Source: Actinomycetota bacterium
GTDB taxonomy: Bacteria > Actinomycetota > Acidimicrobiia > Acidimicrobiales > Poriferisodaliceae
Assembly: GCA_002731665.1 (NCBI GenBank)
Contig: PCCJ01000059.1
Coordinates: 1-9,679 of the forward strand
Reading direction: 5' to 3'
DNA length: 9,679 nt
Part shown: positions 1 through 6,761 of the stretch, one piece after another
Position numbering within the stretch: position 1 is the stretch's first letter
Layout of the letters: each line of letters starts with the position of its first letter
The notes under the pieces: model-generated
Databases searched by the model: none
What the model was told of the DNA's origin: nothing
Seen by the model: the letters and a program-made list of their open reading frames with translations, nothing else
Program-made: the position numbers and the translations under genes

Positions 1-500
1 ACGGTCAAAAACGTGGCGATGTCACAAAAGATGTTGAAGCTCACAATTACGAAGAAGGATTTTCGAAGGAGCTTGGACCCATATCATCGGCGGAACGTAA
101 CTTACTTTGCGCGGTTATTCATGCGCCCGAAGCTGTCAAACAACTGACCATTAAAGAAATGTTCAATTCTGAGTTGGCTTCGGTTGCCTTTGATCTCCTA
201 TGCAAGGAGGACTGGAAGAAGCATCTCGACGCTGAGAACGAACAATTAGTTGCTTTGATCCAAAGGCTGTCAGTTGAGAGAATCGAGGCTGATCCCATAG
301 AGCTCTTATCTAGAGTTCTTGACCCAATTATCGACCGATGGCAAATGGAACTAGTTTATGATGTGACTGATATAGAACGCTTGCGGATAAACGAACCACT
401 AGTTAAATGGCTTTCAGAACGTCAAGCGGAAATGCATCTAGAAGAAACCAGATTGACTGCGGTCCAAGCGATAACGAGTTGGCTAAGAAGCGTCAGCTAA
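1..500 (+). CDS. dnaG: DNA primase DnaG, C-terminal part (5' end outside window)
   Basis: Open from the window edge in the frame starting at base 3 to a TAA at 498-500, about 165 residues with no start visible. No catalytic TOPRIM or zinc-binding part lies in the window. What is seen is an all-helical acidic segment: an ERNLLCAVIHAPEAV-type helix near its residue 31, a VERIEADP stretch in the middle, and a final long helix with WLSERQ and ending ITSWLRSVS. This pattern matches the helicase-binding C-terminal domain of actinobacterial DnaG, which contacts replicative helicase DnaB while the primase makes RNA primers. A neighbouring tRNA-Asn gene, as I recall for actinobacterial dnaG loci, supports the call. 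The identification rests on remote resemblance because the conserved catalytic region is missing. Another helical protein cannot be excluded. Confidence 0.7.
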   Translation, partial: GQKRGDVTKDVEAHNYEEGFSKELGPISSAERNLLCAVIHAPEAVKQLTIKEMFNSELASVAFDLLCKEDWKKHLDAENEQLVALIQRLSVERIEADPIELLSRVLDPIIDRWQMELVYDVTDIERLRINEPLVKWLSERQAEMHLEETRLTAVQAITSWLRSVS

Positions 501-501
501 A

Positions 502-531
502 CGGGCGAAACAAACTCGGGCGAAACAAGTG
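502..531 (+). repeat. 15-bp imperfect tandem duplication just after dnaG stop
   Basis: CGGGCGAAACAA occurs at 502-513 and again at 517-528, a period of 15 bp starting two bases past the dnaG stop codon. The second copy also forms a weak GGGC/GCCC hairpin (518-521 with 531-534). It looks like a local replication-slippage duplication. No function is evident. Confidence 0.6.
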
Positions 532-559
532 CCCTGCCTTTGATGAAAGAATATGAGCT

Positions 560-597
560 AAGTCTGACGACGCTTTAGACTTTAGAAAATAATTTTT
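560..597 (+). terminator. weak candidate intrinsic terminator for dnaG
   Basis: AAGTCT (560-565) pairs with AGACTT (577-582) around an 11-nt loop, and TTTTT lies at 593-597. The stem is short and AT-rich, and the T-run is 10 nt past it, so this is a weak terminator. The position, between convergent dnaG and tRNA-Asn, is where one would be expected. Confidence 0.25.
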
Positions 598-598
598 G

Positions 599-671
599 CT
601 CCGGGGGTGGGGATCGAACCCACGACAAACGGATTAACAGTCCGCTGCTCTGCCAGCTGAGCTACCCCGGA
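599..671 (-). tRNA. tRNA-Asn (GTT)
   Basis: Read on the minus strand, 73 nt fold as a full cloverleaf. The acceptor is TCCGGGG paired with CCCCGGA, with discriminator G. The D arm is GCTC/GAGC. The anticodon stem GCGGA/TCCGT holds loop CTGTTAA with anticodon GTT at 638-636. The T arm is GTGGG-TTCGATC-CCCAC. The T1-A72 pair and G73 are typical of tRNA-Asn. The CCA tail is not encoded, so it must be added after transcription. The gene is convergent with dnaG. Confidence 0.97.
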
Positions 672-692
672 AGGCACTAATCGTTTACATAA

Positions 693-721
693 TTAATAGT
701 TGATTACACCGCAAGCGGCAA
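693..721 (-). promoter_or_regulatory. candidate sigma-70 promoter for tRNA-Asn
   Basis: On the minus strand TTGCCG (721-716) and TATTAA (698-693) are separated by exactly 17 nt. Transcription would start near 686, about 15 nt before the tRNA 5' end at 671. Each hexamer matches consensus at four of six positions, so this is only a candidate. The tRNA may also be co-transcribed from the upstream CAT tRNA. Confidence 0.3.
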
Positions 722-799
722 GGTGTGAGGATAGCAAGCGACGGGCCTGAGCAGAACGTATACGTGACTGTTCTCACTAATGTTTTAAAATCATTGACG

Positions 800-872
<73 letters not shown>

Positions 873-892
873 GCCTTGATCGTATTCGAATC

Positions 893-921
893 AGTATGGC
901 ATCCGTGTTTCAATTTGAGAA
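893..921 (-). promoter_or_regulatory. candidate promoter for the CAT tRNA
   Basis: On the minus strand TTCTCA is followed after 17 nt by CATACT (898-893). Initiation would be near 886, about 14 nt before the tRNA 5' end at 872. Both hexamers match consensus at four of six positions. The support is geometry only. Confidence 0.25.
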
Positions 922-931
922 TATTTACTGG

Positions 932-959
932 TTGTTAGCCTCACTGCGCCTGCTAATCT
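932..959 (+). promoter_or_regulatory. candidate promoter of the peptide-transporter operon
   Basis: TTGTTA (932-937) and TAATCT (954-959) are 16 nt apart, and a TG one base upstream of the second box gives an extended -10 (TGCTAATCT). Start would be near 966, leaving a leader of about 90 nt before the GTG at 1056. That leader contains the palindrome at 989-1002. Weak hexamers keep this a candidate. Confidence 0.35.
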
Positions 960-988
960 ACCGTTAAGTAATAAGCATTTCAAGATCG

Positions 989-1002
989 TTATGAATTCAT
1001 AA
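989..1002. promoter_or_regulatory. 14-bp perfect palindrome, possible operator
   Basis: TTATGAATTCATAA is its own reverse complement over all 14 bases and sits 53 nt before the binding-protein start codon. It also contains CATAAT (998-1003, running one base beyond it), a five-of-six match to a -10 box, though I see no matching -35. A dimeric regulator site near the operon start is plausible. No regulator gene lies next to it in the window. An AT-rich chance palindrome is the alternative. Confidence 0.35.
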
Positions 1003-1055
1003 TTGGTAACACAAATGGGGCTAGACTGTCCTGTGACACTTGGAAGGGGTCATGC

Positions 1056-2930
1056 GTGGCAAAAACATTTATTAAAACCTTTGCCGTGCTGTTCGCGTTC
1101 TCTTTGATTGCGGCTGCATGTGGTGGAGATTCAGACGAAACGGCTATAGAAAACGAGCCTGAAGCAGTAGAAGAAGAAGTTACACAAGTTGAAGAAGACC
1201 GAGAGCAAGGTGATGCAACCGGAGAAGACACCCGAGATGATATGACCGCAGTTCATGGTGGTCGTCTCGTTTATGGTGTTGAAGCTGACACGTCGAATCC
1301 ATTCGTGCCTTACGCCGCTTCTTGTGCGATTAGCTGCAGGATGATTCTGCGTACTGTCAGTGACGCCTTGTTCATTACCGGGACTGAAGGAAATATTGTT
1401 CCTCATCTTGTTGAGACAGTCGCTCCAGCGGCAGACTTCAAATCATGGACGATGTCCGTCCGTGATGGCATTAAGTTTCACGATGGAACTCCGCTTGATG
1501 GTGCAGCAGTAGCGTATAACCTCAACACTTGCCGAATGAGTCCTTTGACTGGGCCAGCACTTTCACACATCTCTGATGTGACGTCAGATGGCCAATCGGT
1601 GACGATTAGCTACACATTCCCTGAAGCGCTAGGTCCCGCATCTCTTAACTCGAGTACTCAATGTGGATTTATGTTCTCACCGACCTGGCTCCAGACTCTT
1701 GCCAGCAACCCATTGCTGAATGACGAGCAACGAGCTGCAGCAACCGGAAATCCTACAGCGCTAGTCGGAGTTGGAGCTTTCACATTTGAGAGCTACACGC
1801 CGGGTAACGGCAACAGTTTCATAGCAACCCGAAACGCTGACTACTGGCGCGGTGAAAATGGTATCACTGGTGAAGAGCTGCCGTACCTTGATGAAATCGA
1901 GTTTGTGGTTTCAGTAGACATTCAAGGACGTTCGAATGGGCTCAAAGGCGGCCAGTTTGACATTATCCATACTTCCAACGCTGATGAAATCAAAAAATAT
2001 GAAGACAACGAGAATTACGTATTGCTTCAAGCCAACGACTATGGCGAAACCAGTATGTACATGCTCAATGCTGCTCAAGGAACGAATCCTTATCTTGGTA
2101 CGCTTCGCGGTGACCCAGAACTTGCGATGGATCCTCTGGGGATGAATTCAGTAAACCCAATGATTCATTTGAGTTGCAGGAAAGCCGCTGCGCACTCTGT
2201 GGATACGCAACGACTAGCTGATGAGCGCGGTGCCGGAATAGTTAAGCCTGCTAATGGGCCATTCCCTCCAGGATCTATGGGCTATTTGGAAGATACTGGT
2301 TACCCAAAATTTGATATAGCCATGGCTCGTGCTGAGATGGAGCAATGCAAAATTGATTCTGGCCAAGACCCTGTAACTGTTGGGGTGACAATTGGTCAAG
2401 ATCCATTCAGCGCAGAGACGGCGGATCTCGTTGTCTCAATGATGGATGATGCATTCGGTGAAGATATTTCAGTGGTAGTTACACCGATTGAACAAGGTCA
2501 GTTAATCGGTCTTGCTTTGGCCGGCGCTTATCACGTTATGGGATGGCGAAACTTTGGTGGCGTTGATCCATCAGAGTTGTGGTACTGGTGGAGTGCTTAC
2601 ACAGCCAGCCCAGTCAACCCGACGGTGCCTGAGCTTGCTTTGAACTTCGGACGTTTCATAGATCCTGAAATGGAAACTGCGATGCAGGGAGTCAGATTCA
2701 ATCCGGATCCTGCTGTTCGTGAAGCAAGCGCTGAAGAAGTTAGCAGACTCTTCGGGAAAAACGTTTGGAACCTATGGACGACCTGGACGCTCTGGGGACT
2801 GATATCGAGCCCAAGAGTAATGGACATAACGACCTTCACTACGCCTGAAGGCACTATGACCGCTCCAGTTGTAGCCGGGAAGCACTCGGTTCAACAAATT
2901 TGGTGTCAAGACGGCAACTGTCAAGGTTAA
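1056..2930 (+). CDS. Peptide-type ABC transporter substrate-binding lipoprotein (SBP family 5)
   Basis: This is the extracellular solute receptor of the importer encoded downstream. The 624-residue protein starts at GTG 1056, six bases after the strong ribosome site GGAAGGGG (1042-1049). An ATG at 1052 is out of frame and soon stops. Residues 1-21 form a lipoprotein signal with Cys22 in an IAAAC context. A Glu/Asp-rich spacer covers about 25-62, and the mature fold begins near 68. The family-5 hallmark lies at 131-157 (WTMSVRDGIKFHDGTPL and following), and a NADYWRG motif lies at 260-266. Length is somewhat above the usual 500-600 because of the linker. Several cysteines (90, 94, 159, 203 and a C-terminal pair) may form disulfides. 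Family 5 receptors bind oligopeptides, dipeptides, nickel or some sugars. Peptide is the likeliest ligand, but the sequence does not prove it. Confidence 0.93.
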   Translation: MAKTFIKTFAVLFAFSLIAAACGGDSDETAIENEPEAVEEEVTQVEEDREQGDATGEDTRDDMTAVHGGRLVYGVEADTSNPFVPYAASCAISCRMILRTVSDALFITGTEGNIVPHLVETVAPAADFKSWTMSVRDGIKFHDGTPLDGAAVAYNLNTCRMSPLTGPALSHISDVTSDGQSVTISYTFPEALGPASLNSSTQCGFMFSPTWLQTLASNPLLNDEQRAAATGNPTALVGVGAFTFESYTPGNGNSFIATRNADYWRGENGITGEELPYLDEIEFVVSVDIQGRSNGLKGGQFDIIHTSNADEIKKYEDNENYVLLQANDYGETSMYMLNAAQGTNPYLGTLRGDPELAMDPLGMNSVNPMIHLSCRKAAAHSVDTQRLADERGAGIVKPANGPFPPGSMGYLEDTGYPKFDIAMARAEMEQCKIDSGQDPVTVGVTIGQDPFSAETADLVVSMMDDAFGEDISVVVTPIEQGQLIGLALAGAYHVMGWRNFGGVDPSELWYWWSAYTASPVNPTVPELALNFGRFIDPEMETAMQGVRFNPDPAVREASAEEVSRLFGKNVWNLWTTWTLWGLISSPRVMDITTFTTPEGTMTAPVVAGKHSVQQIWCQDGNCQG

Positions 2931-2966
2931 GACAATGTGCCCGAGGTACTAGATTAATTGGTTAAA

Positions 2967-3007
2967 AGAAGCCGCTTCTGCTCATGACTCGAGCGGAAGC
3001 GGCTTCT
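2967..3007 (+). promoter_or_regulatory. strong intercistronic hairpin between binding-protein and permease genes
   Basis: AGAAGCCGCTTCTGCTC (2967-2983) pairs with GAGCGGAAGCGGCTTCT (2991-3007) over 17 bp with a single G-U pair and a 7-nt loop. No T-run follows on the plus strand, so it is not a classic intrinsic terminator. Stable hairpins after binding-protein genes of ABC operons (for example malE-malF) are known to stall 3' decay and partly limit downstream expression, giving more receptor than permease. This role is inferred here. The loop contains the ATG at 2984, which argues against that ATG as the permease start. Confidence 0.8.
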
Positions 3008-3031
3008 AGTTCCGTGAGGCGGACATCGAAG

Positions 3032-4162
3032 GTGAAATTTCTCAAGCGAAACATAGGACGGATTGTTCCCACGGCACTCGTTTCGGTGATTCTTTTCGCA
3101 TGGTTCGCCCGCCCACCGTTCAGTTGGACATTCGGACTTTTGATGCTAGTGGGAGCTTTCGGAGCGTTAGTAACTGACGCCCGCTATGCATCTCGACGAA
3201 TTTTTAGTCTGATACCAGTTTTGTTAATAGTTTCGTTTGTGGTCTTTTCGTTAATGAGCAGTCTTCCTGGCGATCCCGCTCTAACGATTCTCGGTGCAGG
3301 TGCCACAGCCGAGTCAATCGCTCAGCTGAACCAAGAATTAGGTTTCGACCAACCATTTTTCAATCGCTACGGAAACTGGATGGGCGACGTCATCGTAGGT
3401 GACCTAGGAACGTCAAGAATTTTGCGCGAAGACGTCGCAGACGGAATATCACGTTCGATAACGCCAACGTTGCAGTTGATGGCCTATTCCTTGATCCTGG
3501 CGGTGCTAATAGCTGTTCCTGCTGGTATGTATTCTGGATACAAAAATGGGACACGACAAGACAGAGTTATTAGCTATACGATGCTGGGATTTTTGGCAAT
3601 CCCGAACTTTGTTTTGGCTTTAGTACTTGTTCTCTTTTTGGCAGTCGGAGGTGTCACTATCTTTGGAATCGATATTGGGTTCAGATGGTTACCAGCAGCC
3701 AGATACGTGCCAATCGGCGCTGGATGGTCGGACCACCTTAGACACATGCTGCTGCCATCGTTATCTTTAGCGATGGGCCAAGCTGCTGTCTTTATGAGAC
3801 TTTTAAGGTCTGACATGATCGGGACATTACGACTACCATTCATTGATCTAGCTCGTTCAAAAGGGCTGAAAACAGGCAAGATTCTATTTCGTCATGCGCT
3901 GCGACCTTCTAGCTTTACGTTAATAACTGTAATGGGTTTATCTGTGGGTGCGTTAATAGGCGGAGCTTTAATAACGGAGTACGTATTCACGCTTCCCGGT
4001 GTGGGTTCATACATATTCACCGGCATATTCAAACGCGATTTTGTCGCCGTTCAAGGCGCTGTGTTGGTGATATCCACCCTATTTGTTGTCGTTCTAACAT
4101 TTTCCGACCTTGTCTACCTGGCATTAGATCCCCGGCTGAAGCACCAAAGTAAAGCGGCTTGA
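3032..4162 (+). CDS. OppB/DppB-like ABC transporter permease with extra N-terminal membrane segments
   Basis: This is one of the two channel subunits of the peptide-type importer. I chose GTG 3032 (376 residues) because GGCGGA (3018-3023) lies 8 nt upstream. An in-frame ATG at 2984 sits in the loop of a 17-bp hairpin without a ribosome site, and GTG 3014 is another option. Two hydrophobic segments at about 11-28 and 33-49 precede the usual first OppB helix (55-76), which leads into the conserved LPGDPAL at 78-84. The EAA loop that docks on the ATPase is at about 270-292 (DLARSKGLKTGKILF). The typical TEYVFTLPGVGSY follows at about 315-327. OppB proteins usually begin directly with the helix found here at 55, so the first 50 residues are an addition. 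The stop is one base from the next start, so coupled translation is likely. Confidence 0.92.
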   Translation: MKFLKRNIGRIVPTALVSVILFAWFARPPFSWTFGLLMLVGAFGALVTDARYASRRIFSLIPVLLIVSFVVFSLMSSLPGDPALTILGAGATAESIAQLNQELGFDQPFFNRYGNWMGDVIVGDLGTSRILREDVADGISRSITPTLQLMAYSLILAVLIAVPAGMYSGYKNGTRQDRVISYTMLGFLAIPNFVLALVLVLFLAVGGVTIFGIDIGFRWLPAARYVPIGAGWSDHLRHMLLPSLSLAMGQAAVFMRLLRSDMIGTLRLPFIDLARSKGLKTGKILFRHALRPSSFTLITVMGLSVGALIGGALITEYVFTLPGVGSYIFTGIFKRDFVAVQGAVLVISTLFVVVLTFSDLVYLALDPRLKHQSKAA

Positions 4163-4163
4163 G

Positions 4164-5048
4164 ATGATCAAACTAAAAATAAGAACTCGCACTAAAGAAC
4201 CGGATGAAACCGGTCGAACCGATAATTCGCTTGGTTTAATGTTTTGGGCAGCTGTGTCGTTTCTTGCAGTTCTCATTTTCTGTGCAATATTTGCAGATGT
4301 CCTACCGTTCAAAAACCCAAACCAGACCTTTAAAGGCTTTAATAAAAATGGTCCCAGCGGATCTTTCTTGCTCGGTAATGACGGCGTTGGTAGAGATATT
4401 CTATCTCGTGTCATCTACGGGGCTCAAACGAGCCTTGTGATCGCGGTAGTTGGAACTTGCATAGCCTTAATTATCGGAGGCTCGATCGGTTTAGCAGCAG
4501 GGTACTATCGGGGTAAAGTTGATCGGCTTTTAACCGTCATGCTCAACACCACCCTAATTATTCCGCCTTTGATTTTGTTTATCTCACTTATTCTGTTCCT
4601 GGATCCTGAGGCAGAACGCCGAATGTTTATCTTAATATTCACCTTTGCTCTTCTATCCATAGCGCCTATAGGTCGTGTGGTACGCGCCAACACTATGGCT
4701 TGGTCAGAAAGAGAGTTTGTTCTCGCTGCCCAAACAATTGGAGCACGAAATGGGCGGGTAATGTTCAGAGAAATCCTCCCTAACGTCGCTCCCAGTCTCA
4801 TCAGCTATTCGTTGATAGTTATGGCGACGCTAATAATCGTAGAAGGCGCCGTAGCATTTCTTGGGTTGAGTGTGCCTTCGCCGACTCCGACTTGGGGAGA
4901 CATGATTAACAAAGGACGGCCCCATCTAGATGTTGCTCCGCACATTACGTTGATGCCAGCGCTCTCGATGTTTCTAACAGTGCTGTCCTTAAATTTTATT
5001 GGCGATAAGTTACAAGAAAAATTTGAGCCGAAAGCCTCCGTTCTGTGA
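4164..5048 (+). CDS. OppC/DppC-like ABC transporter permease
   Basis: This is the second channel subunit, 294 residues, expected to pair with the OppB-like protein. The ATG is one base after the preceding TGA and has no good ribosome site, so initiation probably depends on the upstream gene. A charged N-tail is followed by the first membrane helix at about 26-46. The conserved family stretch LLGNDGVGRDILSRVIYGAQ covers 69-88. Further helices lie at about 91-113, 122-146, 154-172, 213-234 and 263-281. The EAA coupling loop is at 184-206 (EFVLAAQTIGARN then FREILPN), and the typical FLGLSVPSPTPTWG covers 232-245. Length and layout are normal for the family, and nothing is missing. Confidence 0.94.
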   Translation: MIKLKIRTRTKEPDETGRTDNSLGLMFWAAVSFLAVLIFCAIFADVLPFKNPNQTFKGFNKNGPSGSFLLGNDGVGRDILSRVIYGAQTSLVIAVVGTCIALIIGGSIGLAAGYYRGKVDRLLTVMLNTTLIIPPLILFISLILFLDPEAERRMFILIFTFALLSIAPIGRVVRANTMAWSEREFVLAAQTIGARNGRVMFREILPNVAPSLISYSLIVMATLIIVEGAVAFLGLSVPSPTPTWGDMINKGRPHLDVAPHITLMPALSMFLTVLSLNFIGDKLQEKFEPKASVL

Positions 5049-5078
5049 CTTGTAACGTAAACGAAGTAGGTGTTCGCT

Positions 5079-6761
5079 ATGGCTGGTAGCGGAAATTTGC
5101 ACCTTCGCGAGCAAGAAAACCCTCTGCTGAGGGTAGAGGACCTAGTTGTCGATTTTTTATCGGCGGGGGGAGAAACTGTTCAAGCTGTTTCAGGTTTTTC
5201 AATAGATGTGCTTGAGGGAGAAACGCTCGGTCTTGTAGGGGAGTCTGGCTGCGGCAAAAGCACTACTGCGCGAGCTATTATTCAAAGCCCCAAACCGACT
5301 GCTGGCTCAATTCAACTAAATGGAGTTGAACTTACCGAGCTTGATAACGAGGAGATGCGTCGAACTCGGCCAATCTTGCAAATGATTTTCCAAGACCCTA
5401 TCTCTTCTCTTAATCCAAGAAGGAATATTCGGGATGTAGTCGCCGAGCCGCTGTATGTGTGGTGGGAAGAAGAAACAGGACCTCTCGCGATAGCCAGCTG
5501 GTTCGAAAAAACTGGGAACTTGTTCCAAACAATTGCTTCAAAGTTCTCCCGACCGGTGCGCATTCTCGCCCCGCTAGCGTGGCTATCTTTAATTCTCTGG
5601 TTTGTAAGTGAAGCCTCAGATGAACGTTCCTTAGAAGCATGGTTATCTTGGCTTAAAACCCCTGCCCAATTTATTGGGTTTCCCGTTTTGTTCATATTGG
5701 CGGCTATGGCTGCTGCTTTGTCACTGGTCGGAGCGATGTGGCTTGTTATCGCCGCAATTTTGCCGTTTGGAGTAATCTCAGGAAAATTTGGTTCTGTTAC
5801 GAACACCGCTGGAATAGCCGGCTTGTTAGTAAGCTTATCGGCTGCAGTTTTTCTTCTATATAGAACCTGGTCCAGTTTGGGAGGGGTAGCTCATTGGCTT
5901 TTGAGCGGAATTTTGCTATCAGCGGTTGGCTCTCTAGCGGTATGGAGTTTGCGGGCCTTGCGAGAACCAAGCCGAGCAGGTTCAAGCGCTTTAGCCGTGC
6001 TAGTTTTTATGGTCTTCGCTATTCAAGTTTTTTATATTGTCGGCTTAGATGGCAACACTAAGTTAGCCGTATTTAGCTTGTCTGCAGCGATGGACGGTAT
6101 CTTGTTCCGGTTGATAGCGCGTCGTTATAAAGCAGCCAGAGAGCACATGAGAAAGCGTGCTGAGCCAGAGGTGAAAAGGGTTCTCGAAGCTGTTGGCATG
6201 GAAGCAGAAGGTTCGCTTGAACGTAAGCCACATGAATTCTCTGGTGGCCAAGCGCAACGAATTTCAATTGCTAGAGCGCTAATACTTAACCCTAAAGTTG
6301 TCATCTGTGATGAGCCCGTATCGGCTCTTGACGTTTCAGTGCAAGCTCAAATTTTGAACTTGCTTGAGGATATGAAAGCTACATACGGACTAACGCTAGT
6401 ATTTATAGCTCATGACTTGGCAGTGGTTAAGAACATAAGCGATCGAGTAGCAGTTATGTATCTTGGCAAAATTTGCGAAGTCGGCCCACCGGACCTTCTG
6501 TACTCTGCGCCACAGCATCCTTACACGAGGCTGTTAATCGATGCTATACCCAGACCGGATCCTGAATTTGACCAGAGAAATGTTGGCAGAATACAAGGTG
6601 AGCTGCCATCTCCGTTGGCGCCTCCATCAGGGTGCCGCTTCAGAACTCGTTGTCCTAATGTTCAAGCAAAATGTTCTACTGACGAACCCAAGATGAAAGA
6701 AGTTACCTCAGGTCACTATGTTGCTTGTCATTATCCAGCTGATTCGGACGTAGACCAATGA
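5079..6761 (+). CDS. OppF-like ABC transporter ATPase with a large transmembrane insertion
   Basis: This is one of two ATPases that power the importer, 560 residues from ATG 5079. GTAGG (5066-5070) lies 8 nt upstream. GTG 5070 is in frame but overlaps that site. The Walker A motif GESGCGKST is at 54-62, the Q-loop FQDP at 104-107, signature FSGGQ at 387-391, Walker B with DEP at 411-413, D-loop SALD at 415-418 and switch His445. The C-terminal oligopeptide-transporter extension carries Cys519, 525, 532 and 550. Normally about 50 residues separate Q-loop and signature. Here residues 128-361 are an added block with about six hydrophobic segments. Subtracting it leaves 326 residues, the normal OppF length. 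All ATPase motifs are intact, so the gene looks functional and under selection. The phrases CDEPVSALDVS and FIAHDLAVVK mark the OppF side. The gene overlaps the next by four bases. Confidence 0.94.
   Translation: MAGSGNLHLREQENPLLRVEDLVVDFLSAGGETVQAVSGFSIDVLEGETLGLVGESGCGKSTTARAIIQSPKPTAGSIQLNGVELTELDNEEMRRTRPILQMIFQDPISSLNPRRNIRDVVAEPLYVWWEEETGPLAIASWFEKTGNLFQTIASKFSRPVRILAPLAWLSLILWFVSEASDERSLEAWLSWLKTPAQFIGFPVLFILAAMAAALSLVGAMWLVIAAILPFGVISGKFGSVTNTAGIAGLLVSLSAAVFLLYRTWSSLGGVAHWLLSGILLSAVGSLAVWSLRALREPSRAGSSALAVLVFMVFAIQVFYIVGLDGNTKLAVFSLSAAMDGILFRLIARRYKAAREHMRKRAEPEVKRVLEAVGMEAEGSLERKPHEFSGGQAQRISIARALILNPKVVICDEPVSALDVSVQAQILNLLEDMKATYGLTLVFIAHDLAVVKNISDRVAVMYLGKICEVGPPDLLYSAPQHPYTRLLIDAIPRPDPEFDQRNVGRIQGELPSPLAPPSGCRFRTRCPNVQAKCSTDEPKMKEVTSGHYVACHYPADSDVDQ
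5460..6161 (+). other. In-frame insert encoding about six membrane segments inside the ATPase domain
   Basis: These bases encode residues 128-361 of the OppF-like ATPase. Before the insert the protein reads RDVVAEPLY, after it EPEVKRVLEAVGM. In ordinary OppF these two stretches are separated only by a short loop. Hydrophobic segments lie at about 162-177, 198-218, 219-235, 244-261, 271-290 and 302-322, with a weaker amphipathic one at 328-345. The leading part KFSRPVR and the trailing part RRYKAAREHMRKR are basic, which fits both ends on the cytoplasmic side and an even number of crossings. The ends lack intein splice residues (no Cys/Ser start, no His-Asn end). I recognise no known domain in it. 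Confidence 0.85.

Noticed and set aside
756..765. ACGTATACGT palindrome between the two minus-strand tRNA genes
   Set aside because: Ten bases is too short to call a regulatory site without any nearby support.
2967..3007. Rho-independent terminator ending the operon after the binding-protein gene
   Set aside because: The stem is strong but no T-run follows on the plus strand. The tight downstream genes need read-through.
5312..5806. 164-residue minus-strand open frame inside the OppF-like gene
   Set aside because: It is antisense to clear Q-loop and membrane-segment coding sequence, with shadow-like composition.
5460..6161. Intein or self-splicing intron in the ATPase gene
   Set aside because: The junctions lack Cys/Ser at the start, His-Asn at the end and a nucleophile after it. 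The block is hydrophobic and stays in frame, unlike an intein or intron.
5070..6761. Two or three separate genes (split ATPase plus a membrane protein)
   Set aside because: One uninterrupted frame covers everything, and both halves of the ATPase are needed for a functional domain.
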